The notes under the pieces were generated by a model. It worked only from the letters and a program-made list of their open reading frames with translations, ran no database searches and was not told the origin of the DNA. From positions 1 through 11,450 of the forward strand of contig SKQI01000218.1 of the NCBI GenBank assembly GCA_007119095.1: a stretch of 11,450 nt of DNA. Direction: 5' to 3'. Source of the DNA: Wenzhouxiangella sp. GTDB taxonomy: Bacteria > Pseudomonadota > Gammaproteobacteria > Xanthomonadales > Wenzhouxiangellaceae. Each line of letters opens with the position of its first letter. Positions within the stretch are counted from its first letter, which is position 1. Position numbers and translations under genes: made by a program. Positions 5,968 through 11,450 of the stretch are shown here, in pieces.

Positions 5968-6399
5968 TCAGCGGCTGTCGCGCATTTGCTTTTGTTTCAA
6001 CTCCCAACGTTCCTGTGCGTCCAGGCACAACGTGGCAATCGGTCTGGCCTCAAGTCGGGCCAGGCCAATCTCCTCGCCAGTCTCTTCGCAATAGCCATAG
6101 CTGCCATCATCGACACGATTCAAGGCCTGGTCAATCTTGCCCAGAAGCTTGCGATAGCGATCCCGAGTCCGCAGCTCCAGGCTGTTTTCGGTCTCGCGAC
6201 TGGCTCTTTCGGCCTCATCGCCGACGTCCCTGACCTCTCCACGCAGATGATTGATCGTCTCCTGTGACTCCTCAATCAACTCGTTGCGCCAATCCAGCAG
6301 CTTCTGCCGGAAATAAGCCAGGTGCTCCGGGCACATATACTGTTCATCTTCAGAGGGCTTGTAGCCTTCCGGTAGTTCTACCTGCGGTCTGCTGGGCAT
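5968..6399 (-). CDS. dksA: RNA polymerase-binding transcription factor DksA (two-cysteine variant)
   Basis: A 143-residue DksA-family protein. DksA enters the RNA polymerase secondary channel and, with ppGpp, reprograms transcription (repressing rRNA, activating amino acid genes). The coiled coil spans about 25-97. Its tip is GDEAERAS, with D61, E64 and A66 where E. coli has D71, D74 and A76, so the second tip Asp is a conservative Glu. The globular zinc-finger region has C104 and C125, but the other two positions are T107 and A128 (CEET and CLDA), so only two of four zinc ligands remain. This resembles the zinc-independent DksA2 type of Pseudomonas. ATG 6399 lacks a clear Shine-Dalgarno. It is divergent from yidD over 77 bp. 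Confidence 0.94.
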   Translation of the reverse strand: MPSRPQVELPEGYKPSEDEQYMCPEHLAYFRQKLLDWRNELIEESQETINHLRGEVRDVGDEAERASRETENSLELRTRDRYRKLLGKIDQALNRVDDGSYGYCEETGEEIGLARLEARPIATLCLDAQERWELKQKQMRDSR

Positions 6400-6441
6400 C
6401 GAATCTCGCGGCCTCGCGTCTGGGTTGTTGCAAAACGAGCA

Positions 6442-6447
6442 ATTATA
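6442..6447 (-). promoter_or_regulatory. Consensus -10 box of dksA in a shared divergent promoter
   Basis: The minus strand reads TATAAT, a perfect -10, 42 bp before the dksA start. The -35 is weak (GTTCTC at 17 bp or TTGTTC at 19 bp), which suggests an activator or reliance on the -10. The same AT-rich stretch (6441-6450) read on the plus strand offers TATATA or TATATC as a -10 for yidD (with TTGTTG at 6425-6430), so the two divergent promoters probably overlap. Confidence 0.55.
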
Positions 6448-6476
6448 TATCCTAAGAGGCTATCGAGAACAAGCCC

Positions 6477-6746
6477 ATGCAAACCATCCTCCTCGCTCTC
6501 ATCCGCGCTTACCGGTACCTGCTGTCGCCTTTGCTGGGTCGCCACTGCCGATTCACCCCGACCTGCTCGGTTTACGCCATGCAGGCGATTAGCTTGTACG
6601 GAGCTTTCCACGGCAGCTGGATGGCGGCAAAGCGCATCCTGCGCTGCCATCCCCTGTGCGCCGGGGGACATGATCCAGTCCCGGGCTACGAAGACGAGCC
6701 ACAGTCATTCGACGAATCCGAGAATCGGGAGAAACCAGTCTCGTGA
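6477..6746 (+). CDS. yidD: Membrane protein insertion efficiency factor YidD
   Basis: An 89-residue YidD-family protein (the family is typically 70-90 residues). YidD is a small inner-membrane-associated protein that helps YidC insert proteins. The family signatures are clear: SPLLGRHCRFTPTCS (17-31), the amphipathic middle YAMQAISLYGAFHGSW, and RCHPLCAGGHDPVP (56-69). The three conserved cysteines C24, C30 and C57 are present, with an extra C61. The N-terminal helix MQTILLALIRAYRYLL is amphipathic. yidD usually sits between rnpA and yidC near rpmH; here it is separated from that cluster. It leads into the dihydroorotase-like gene, whose GTG overlaps its TGA (GTGA), so the two are coupled. 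Confidence 0.95.
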   Translation: MQTILLALIRAYRYLLSPLLGRHCRFTPTCSVYAMQAISLYGAFHGSWMAAKRILRCHPLCAGGHDPVPGYEDEPQSFDESENREKPVS

Positions 6747-8083
6747 GTGGTTGGCTGATCACCAATGCGCGCCTGGTCAACGAAGGCGCACAGCTGGAAG
6801 CAGATCTCCGCATCAAGCGCGGCCGCATCGAACAAATCGGCAACCAGCTCAAGGCACGCTCCGGTGAAACCGTGGTTGACGCCCAGGGCAAGTTCCTGCT
6901 GCCGGGGATGATCGACACGCAGGTGCATTTTCGCGAGCCCGGACAGACCCAGACAGGCAATATTGCGACCGAATCACGCGCCGCAGTTGCCGGCGGCGTC
7001 ACCAGTTACCTGGAAATGCCGGACACCAGCCCACCAACGACCACCAGACTGGCGCTGGCCGACAAGTTCAGTCGGGCCTCGGGCAGATCCACCGCCAACT
7101 ACAGCTTTTACCTGGGCACTAGCCCGGACAACCTCGGTGAAATCGAGTCACTCAAGGCAAGCGAGGCCTGTGCCGTGCTGGTTTCCACCGGACCATCCGG
7201 CGGCCAACGGATGATTGATGACCCCACATTGCTCGGCGAGTTCTTTCAGCGCGCACCGGGCCTGGTGGTCGGCCAGTTTGAAGACGCGCAAACGATCGAA
7301 CGCAACCTGGCCAAAGCCCGGCAGCGATACGACAATCGGATCCCGGCCACGGCACATGCCGAGATTCATTCCCGCGATGCATGTGTTGCTTCCGCCGCGC
7401 TGGCGGTAGACCTGGCGAAACAGCACGGCACCCGGCTGCATGTTCTCCAAGTATCTTCCAGCGAGGAGTTGGCACTGTTCGAGTCCACGCCAATAGAAAG
7501 CAAGCAGATAAGCGCCCAGGCAAGCGCGCCGCATCTGTTTTTCATCGATGCCGACTATGAAGTCCTGGGCAACCTGATCAAGTGCAACCCGTCGATCAAA
7601 ACTGCCGAAGACAGAAAAGCCCTGCGCTCCGCCCTGCGCGAACAACGGCTCGACATGATTGGCAGCGCCCACGCCCCCCATTTGCTGCGAGAAAAAAGCG
7701 GCAATTACGACTCGGCGAAAGCCGGCCTGGCGCTGATTCAGTACGCCCTTCCATTGGCCTGGTCGCTGGTGGCCACGCGCACACTGAGCCCGGAAGTCCT
7801 GGTTGAAAAACTGGCCCACAATCCAGCTCGACTATTCCAGATCCAGGAACGTGGCTTCATTCGCGAGGGCTATCGTGCCGACCTGGTGCTGCTGGATCCT
7901 GCCGAACGCACCATCGTCAATCGGCAACCCATGCTCAGCCAATGCGGCTGGACCCCGCTGGCCGGCCGCAAACTCCCCGGCCGCGTCGCCGCTACCTGGG
8001 TCAATGGTAGCCTGGTCTGGCGTGACGGCTTGCTGACCGGATTCGTGCCGGGCGAGCGCCTGGCGTTTGACCGCCCTGACTGA
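6743..8083 (+). CDS. Dihydroorotase homologue lacking metal ligands (probable pseudo-dihydroorotase)
   Basis: A 446-residue full-length amidohydrolase-fold protein of the PyrC type I/allantoinase group. The start is GTG 6743, overlapping the yidD stop, with GGGAGA upstream. The family frame is intact: LPGMIDTQVHFREPG (53-67), GGVTSYLEMPDTSPP (84-98), CNPSIK (281-286), HAPH (310-313), HNPARLF (359-365). Dihydroorotase closes carbamoyl-aspartate to dihydroorotate at a di-metal site. Here the ligands are changed: HxH is Q60-x-H62; no Lys occupies the carboxylated-Lys region (139-160); HCED is Q178-F-E-D; the HVS His is Q236; the TDHAPH Asp is A309. The substrate Asn of MPNT is D94; R64 is kept. 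It is probably non-catalytic, perhaps an assembly partner like the inactive PyrC' of Pseudomonas aspartate transcarbamoylase. No frameshift or stop suggests decay. Confidence 0.88.
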   Translation: MSGWLITNARLVNEGAQLEADLRIKRGRIEQIGNQLKARSGETVVDAQGKFLLPGMIDTQVHFREPGQTQTGNIATESRAAVAGGVTSYLEMPDTSPPTTTRLALADKFSRASGRSTANYSFYLGTSPDNLGEIESLKASEACAVLVSTGPSGGQRMIDDPTLLGEFFQRAPGLVVGQFEDAQTIERNLAKARQRYDNRIPATAHAEIHSRDACVASAALAVDLAKQHGTRLHVLQVSSSEELALFESTPIESKQISAQASAPHLFFIDADYEVLGNLIKCNPSIKTAEDRKALRSALREQRLDMIGSAHAPHLLREKSGNYDSAKAGLALIQYALPLAWSLVATRTLSPEVLVEKLAHNPARLFQIQERGFIREGYRADLVLLDPAERTIVNRQPMLSQCGWTPLAGRKLPGRVAATWVNGSLVWRDGLLTGFVPGERLAFDRPD

Positions 8084-9706
8084 TCATTCCTTCTCAGCTC
8101 CGTCTGGAGGCGGCGCGACCGGCCGCAGGAACTGACTCGGTCGGGCGCCAAGGGCAAACAGCACGACGGCATAGACCAAAGCCCCTGCAAAAATTCCGGC
8201 AAACAGCCAGCCAACTCGCTGAAACAGGCCGAATGCCAGCATTTGCTCGGTCGCCGGCACAAGAGCAAGCACCACCACGCTCATGCCGATACAGGCCACG
8301 ACCACCCGGGCGAGGTGCCGGCCCGGCAGACCCGGGGCAAGCCCGGGGCCACGCAGGTTTCGCCACAGCAAGATGGCATTCAGCCATGCCGATACACTGG
8401 AGGCCAGCGCCAGGCCTACATGCGCCCCCGGGAAAGCAGCCAGGGTGGCGAACAGACCGGCGCTGAAGTCGCCGCCGGCCAGCTGATGGATAATCAGCAG
8501 GACAAACAGCAGGTTAAGCAACATATTCACGGCCAGGGCCGTGACCGCAATGCGGACCGGCGTACGCGCATCCTGGCGGGAAAAATATGCCGGCGCCAGA
8601 ATCTTGACGCCAATAAAAGCGGGCAAACCCAGACAATACGCCGTCAGCGCCAGGGCCGCCATGCTGACCGCCTGCTCATCAAAAGCACCGTACTGAAACA
8701 AGGTCACCATCAACGGCTCGGCCAGGACAGCCAAACCCACCGCAGACGGAACGCCAATGGCCACACCCAGCAACAGCGCCCATTCCAGGGTTGCGCGAAA
8801 ATCCTGCCGGCGACCACTGGCATGCAGGCCCGACAAGGTCGGCAATATGACGGTCGACAAAGCCACCCCGAAAAGACCCAGCGGAAACTCCATCAGGCGA
8901 TCGGCATAGTACAGCCAGGAAATACTGCCGGCGATCAGCAAGGAGGCGATCAAGGTATCCAGCAACAGACTGACCTGAGCCACCGATGAACCAAACAGGG
9001 TTGGCAACATCAGCTTCAGAATCCGTTTCACCCCGGGATGCCGAAAGCGCGGCCAGGGCCGCGGCAGCACGCCATGCCTTGCCAGTGCTGGCAACTGCAC
9101 CGCAAGCTGCAGAATGCCGGCCACCAGCACGCCCCAGGCCAATGCCCGGACTGGTTCATCCAGGCCCTGGCTGAACACCACCGCGGCGATGATCAGCGAA
9201 ATATTGAGCAGCGCCGGCGTCAGGGCCGGCAGGGCGAAACGGCCCAGCGTGTTGAGAATGCCGCCCGCCAGGGCGGTCAGGGCGATGAACAACAGATAAG
9301 GGAAAGTAATGCGCAGCAGCTCGCTGGCCAGGGCGAATTGCTCCGGTTGATCAATGAAGCCCGGCGCAAACAAGCGGATGACCCAGGGCGCAAACATCAT
9401 GCCAAGGCCGGTAATCAGCAGCAAGACGGCCATCAGGCTTCCTGCCGTGGCATCGATCAGGGACTTCAGGGCAGCCTGGTCACCACGCTCGCGGTATTCG
9501 GCCAACACCGGCACAAAAGCCAGTGAAAACGAACCCTCGGCAAACAGGCGCCGTAAAAAATTGGGGATCTTGAAGGCGACAAAGAAAGCGTCGGTGGCCG
9601 CGGTCGCACCAAACCAGCGGGCAAGGACAATATCGCGCACAAAACCGAGAATGCGCGAAATCAGCGTCATGGAGCCGAACCGGAAGGTATTTTTCAGCAG
9701 ACTCAT
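8084..9706 (-). CDS. murJ: Lipid II flippase MurJ (MviN)
   Basis: A 540-residue polytopic inner-membrane protein of the MOP superfamily (14 transmembrane segments expected). It flips lipid-linked peptidoglycan precursor to the periplasmic face. The N-terminus MSLLKNTFRFGSMTLISRILGFVRD aligns well with the family. Residues known to matter in E. coli MurJ are present at matching positions: R18, R24, D39, R52, R53, D269 and R270. ATG 9706 is chosen over the TTG seven codons upstream because it matches the family N-terminus; GGGGG lies about 9 nt before it. It is divergent from rpsT, as in many gammaproteobacteria, but the ribF-ileS genes that commonly follow murJ are absent. Its stop directly abuts that of the convergent dihydroorotase homologue. 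Confidence 0.96.
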   Translation of the reverse strand: MSLLKNTFRFGSMTLISRILGFVRDIVLARWFGATAATDAFFVAFKIPNFLRRLFAEGSFSLAFVPVLAEYRERGDQAALKSLIDATAGSLMAVLLLITGLGMMFAPWVIRLFAPGFIDQPEQFALASELLRITFPYLLFIALTALAGGILNTLGRFALPALTPALLNISLIIAAVVFSQGLDEPVRALAWGVLVAGILQLAVQLPALARHGVLPRPWPRFRHPGVKRILKLMLPTLFGSSVAQVSLLLDTLIASLLIAGSISWLYYADRLMEFPLGLFGVALSTVILPTLSGLHASGRRQDFRATLEWALLLGVAIGVPSAVGLAVLAEPLMVTLFQYGAFDEQAVSMAALALTAYCLGLPAFIGVKILAPAYFSRQDARTPVRIAVTALAVNMLLNLLFVLLIIHQLAGGDFSAGLFATLAAFPGAHVGLALASSVSAWLNAILLWRNLRGPGLAPGLPGRHLARVVVACIGMSVVVLALVPATEQMLAFGLFQRVGWLFAGIFAGALVYAVVLFALGARPSQFLRPVAPPPDGAEKE

Positions 9707-9752
9707 GGAAGCAGCCCCCAACCGCAACCGGCCAAACCAGCCAACACTGTTC

Positions 9753-9781
9753 TTGACGCTGGCCTCAAACCATCAGATAAT
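9753..9781 (+). promoter_or_regulatory. Sigma70-type promoter of rpsT
   Basis: TTGACG (9753-9758), a 17-bp spacer, then GATAAT (9776-9781). Each hexamer has one mismatch and the spacing is optimal. The expected transcript start is near 9788, giving a leader of about 35 nt before the GTG at 9823. This is a strong promoter, as expected for a ribosomal protein gene. Confidence 0.75.
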
Positions 9782-9822
9782 GACCTGCTCATTTTTTGAA
9801 ACAGACTCCAGGAGTACATTCA

Positions 9823-10089
9823 GTGGCCAACAGCGTTTCTGCCCGCAAGCGGGCCCGCCAAGGCGAGCGCAACCGTCAGCGTAACGCATCGCTGCGTTCG
9901 CACGTGCGCACCAAGATCAAAAAAGTACAGCGTGCCATCGAGGCGGGCGACAAGGCTGCGGCCGAAGAAGCATACAAGGCTGCCATTCCCGCCATTGATC
10001 GCTCTGTCTCCAAGGGCATCATGCACGCCAACAAGGCCGCTCGACACAAGTCGCGCCTGAACCAGCACCTGAAAGGTCTGGATGCCTGA
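9823..10089 (+). CDS. rpsT: 30S ribosomal protein S20
   Basis: An 88-residue basic protein that binds 16S rRNA and is needed for 30S assembly. It begins (V)ANSVSARKRARQGERNRQRNAS, the family N-terminus, and ends KAARHKSRLNQHLKGLDA. Length fits S20 (86-88). The start is GTG 9823, 8 nt after AGGAG (9810-9814); an upstream in-frame extension would add residues absent from S20. E. coli rpsT also uses a non-AUG start (UUG), linked to its autoregulation, so the weak start may matter here as well. It is transcribed alone from a strong promoter, divergent from murJ, and followed by a large hairpin. Confidence 0.97.
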   Translation: MANSVSARKRARQGERNRQRNASLRSHVRTKIKKVQRAIEAGDKAAAEEAYKAAIPAIDRSVSKGIMHANKAARHKSRLNQHLKGLDA

Positions 10090-10097
10090 TATTGGCC

Positions 10098-10131
10098 CGC
10101 TGGGGCTGGCCTTCCAGGCCAGTTGCCAGCG
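10098..10131 (+). terminator. Strong hairpin downstream of rpsT (terminator-like, no clear U-tract)
   Basis: The outer stem is CGCTGG (10098-10103) with CCAGCG (10126-10131). The inner stem is CTGGCCT (10106-10112) with AGGCCAG (10116-10122) around a TCC loop. Two G-U pairs join them, with one bulged G. It starts 9 bp after the rpsT stop. The sequence that follows (TCTTCAATG) is only weakly U-rich, so it may end transcription inefficiently or mainly protect the rpsT mRNA 3' end. Confidence 0.6.
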
Positions 10132-10179
10132 TCTTCAATGTGGCGCCGCGCGATAGTATAGGTGCGGTGGCCATCTGAA

Positions 10180-10201
10180 AGCCTGGCCCCCGCACCAGGC
10201 T
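10180..10201 (+). promoter_or_regulatory. Hairpin in the uspA upstream region
   Basis: AGCCTGG (10180-10186) and CCAGGCT (10195-10201) make a perfect 7-bp stem with an 8-nt loop, 27 bp before the uspA-like ATG. It could be a leader hairpin or an operator. I see no convincing promoter in 10132-10179 (TATAGG at 10157 with TTCAAT at 10134 is the best, weak candidate). Confidence 0.4.
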
Positions 10202-10228
10202 GATCGCAAGCTTGAGGGTAGGCAGACG

Positions 10229-10651
10229 ATGATCAAGAAACTGATGGTCGGTGTCGATGGATCGGAGCAGTCGAACAAGGCCTTTGAACATGCATTGACG
10301 CTGGCCCGCTGGTCCGGCGCCGAGTTGCATGCTGTTGCCGTGATCCACGGCCCCGACATCGAAATGTCCGAGCCGCCGGAGCGCGAACAGCTCGTCGCCC
10401 GTTCGCGCGAACGGCTGGAAGGCATTCTTTCAGGCCTGCAACAACGGGCCTCAGAAGAGGACATCATCCTTGTCACCCACCTGCTGGAAGGTCACCCGGT
10501 AGAGCAGCTGCTGGAGCTGGCCTGGCAGACGAGCGTCGATCACCTCGTCCTGGGCCACCGCAGCAAGGGCTTGTTCGAGCGGCTATTGATGGGGTCTGTC
10601 GCAAAGCGGGTGGTTGACTTCGCCCGCTGCACCGTTACGGTGGTGAGGTAG
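10229..10651 (+). CDS. Universal stress protein (UspA family)
   Basis: A 140-residue single-domain USP, the standard length. The fold begins MIKKLMVGVDGSEQS (beta strand and the VDGS nucleotide loop). It ends with the ATP-binding region LGHRSKGLFERLLMGSVAKRVV. In the usual G-x2-G-x9-G-S/T motif, G109, G122 and S123 are present but the second Gly is S112, so ATP binding is likely but not certain. USPs of this type are cytoplasmic, usually dimeric, and induced in stasis or stress. The exact client process is unknown. ATG 10229 follows a GAGGG/AGG purine stretch. Its 3' end overlaps the convergent lytic transglycosylase gene by 17 bp, with no terminator between them. Confidence 0.9.
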   Translation: MIKKLMVGVDGSEQSNKAFEHALTLARWSGAELHAVAVIHGPDIEMSEPPEREQLVARSRERLEGILSGLQQRASEEDIILVTHLLEGHPVEQLLELAWQTSVDHLVLGHRSKGLFERLLMGSVAKRVVDFARCTVTVVR

Positions 10652-11276
10652 CTGCCTGAATCGTTACCCCGGGCGCAACGGTCTGTGACCGGTAGCGCCG
10701 GTGCAGAATATTGACTCGGCGAACATACTCACGCGTTTCTGCAAACGGCGGAATGCCGTTGTGACGCTTGACCGCGTTTTCACCGGCGTTGTAGGCAGCG
10801 ATCACCCGACTCAAGTCACCGCTGAACTCCTCCGACAACCAGGCCAGGTAAGCGACACCCGCAGTGATGTTGTCCAGCGGATCAAACGGATCGGCAACAC
10901 CGAAACGACGCTGGGTAGCCGGCATCAGCTGCATCAACCCCTGGGCGCCGGCATGTGACACCGCATCGCGCTGAAACCAGGATTCGGCGTGCATGATCGC
11001 TCTCACCAAGGCCGGATCAACGCCGAAAATTTCGCTTGCCGCCAGGATTTCAGCGGAAAACTGCTCTTTCTTCAGGGGTGTCCTTTCCCAGTCCACGCCA
11101 CGCCGACAGGTGCCGAAACAGCCCAGGTTGTGAACCCGGTAGCGGCTGGCATCGGGCTTGCGATCAGTAAAAACGGTGACTCCGTTTTCGTCCACGTAGG
11201 TATAGATCTGGGCTTCCGCCATTCCAGTCAGCAGCAGGCCCGTCAAGGTCAGCAGCAGCAGTGTCTTCTGGATCAA
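10635..11276 (-). CDS. DUF4124 plus SLT-domain lytic transglycosylase (exported)
   Basis: A 213-residue exported protein. A signal peptide covers about 1-22 (MIQKTLLLLTLTGLLLTGMAEA). Next is a short DUF4124-like module (IYTYVDENGVTVFTD, about 24-38), then a linker with CFGTC (C53, C57), then a family 1 lytic transglycosylase domain (about 72-190). The catalytic Glu is E98 in HAES; GLMQLMP (113-119) and AYNAGE (161-166) are the other SLT motifs. Such enzymes cleave the MurNAc-GlcNAc bond of peptidoglycan, forming 1,6-anhydroMurNAc. I choose TTG 11276, because GGGGGA lies 7 nt upstream and the signal peptide starts there. GTG 11306 would add a non-hydrophobic 10 residues. The start is 1 bp after the SDR stop, so the pair looks like an operon. 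The 3' end overlaps uspA. Confidence 0.88.
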   Translation of the reverse strand: MIQKTLLLLTLTGLLLTGMAEAQIYTYVDENGVTVFTDRKPDASRYRVHNLGCFGTCRRGVDWERTPLKKEQFSAEILAASEIFGVDPALVRAIMHAESWFQRDAVSHAGAQGLMQLMPATQRRFGVADPFDPLDNITAGVAYLAWLSEEFSGDLSRVIAAYNAGENAVKRHNGIPPFAETREYVRRVNILHRRYRSQTVAPGVTIQAATSPP

Positions 11277-11277
11277 A

Positions 11278-11450
11278 TCAAAATCCCCCGGTGACGGACA
11301 AACCACCGTCGGCGGTGATGACCTGCCCCGACAACCAGCCAGAGTCCGGTCCCGCCAGAAAGGCGATCACTCGGGCGATATCTTCCGGCTCGGCCAGGCG
11401 TCGCAGCGGCGTTGTTGTTTCAAAATAACGCACCATACGCTCATCGTCCA
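11278..11450 (-). CDS. Short-chain dehydrogenase/reductase, C-terminal part (gene enters from beyond the window)
   Basis: The last 57 codons are present, ending at TGA 11280-11278. The C-terminal signature of classical SDR oxidoreductases is clear: PLRRLAEPEDIARVIAFLAG, then SGWLSGQVITADGGLSVTGGF, like FabG and related NAD(P)H-dependent reductases. The Rossmann fold and the catalytic Ser-Tyr-Lys lie outside the window, so the substrate cannot be guessed. The stop is 1 bp before the preferred TTG start of the lytic transglycosylase, whose Shine-Dalgarno lies in the last codons of this gene, suggesting co-transcription. Confidence 0.88.
   Translation of the reverse strand, partial: DDERMVRYFETTTPLRRLAEPEDIARVIAFLAGPDSGWLSGQVITADGGLSVTGGF

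Noticed and set aside
6743..8083. Decaying pseudogene explanation for the dihydroorotase homologue
   Set aside because: The frame is open over the full family length with conserved non-catalytic motifs and coupled translation start; point loss at the metal site alone does not look like random decay.
8243..8989. 248-codon plus-strand ORF opposite murJ
   Set aside because: It is Gln/Arg/His-rich, as expected from the reverse complement of hydrophobic membrane-protein codons, and has no family resemblance.

Overview
The window (roughly 60% GC by eye) is chromosomal housekeeping DNA from a gammaproteobacterium. Support comes from a Bfd/bacterioferritin pair, bacterial-type CysS, SufE, DksA, MurJ divergent from rpsT, and PepQ of the 440-residue enterobacterial type. 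A DksA with only two zinc-site cysteines and a dihydroorotase homologue of the 'D-x-Q-V-H-F-R-E-P-G' kind make me lean towards the Xanthomonadales/Wenzhouxiangella neighbourhood. That placement is inference. I see no tRNA, rRNA, CRISPR, insertion sequence or phage gene.

Layout. 1-562 (-): 5' part of a zinc-less quinone oxidoreductase-like MDR gene. 563-729: divergent regulatory region with a degenerate 7-bp tandem repeat, a Fur-type operator and a strong promoter. 730-1463 (+): bfd and bfr, for iron storage and release. 1467-2795 (-): pepQ. 2872-4673 (+): cysS-sufE, overlapping by 4 bp, closed by a bidirectional terminator at 4725-4751. 4778-5797 (-): OmpA-family porin-like protein with a long, structured leader. 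5968-6399 (-): dksA, divergent from 6477-8083 (+): yidD and an overlapping dihydroorotase-like gene. 8084-9706 (-): murJ, divergent from 9823-10089 (+): rpsT. 10229-10651 (+): universal stress protein. 10635-11276 (-): DUF4124-lytic transglycosylase, preceded by the 3' end of an SDR oxidoreductase gene (11278-11450).

Themes. Iron: Bfd and Bfr work together, and bfd (perhaps also the MDR gene) looks Fur-controlled. Cysteine/sulfur: CysS and SufE both draw on cysteine. Envelope: OmpA-like protein, YidD, MurJ and the lytic transglycosylase. Stringent/stress response: DksA and UspA.

Most notable points: (i) the dihydroorotase homologue is full length but has lost essentially all metal-binding residues, so it is probably a non-catalytic pseudo-dihydroorotase, and it is not next to pyrB in this window; (ii) bfd appears to be expressed as a leaderless mRNA from a Fur-overlapped promoter; (iii) DksA has a C-T-C-A zinc-site variant; (iv) three convergent gene pairs abut or overlap with no room for terminators; (v) the ompA-like gene has an 8-bp-arm palindrome at its predicted transcript start. 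I did not find a clearly new multi-gene system.
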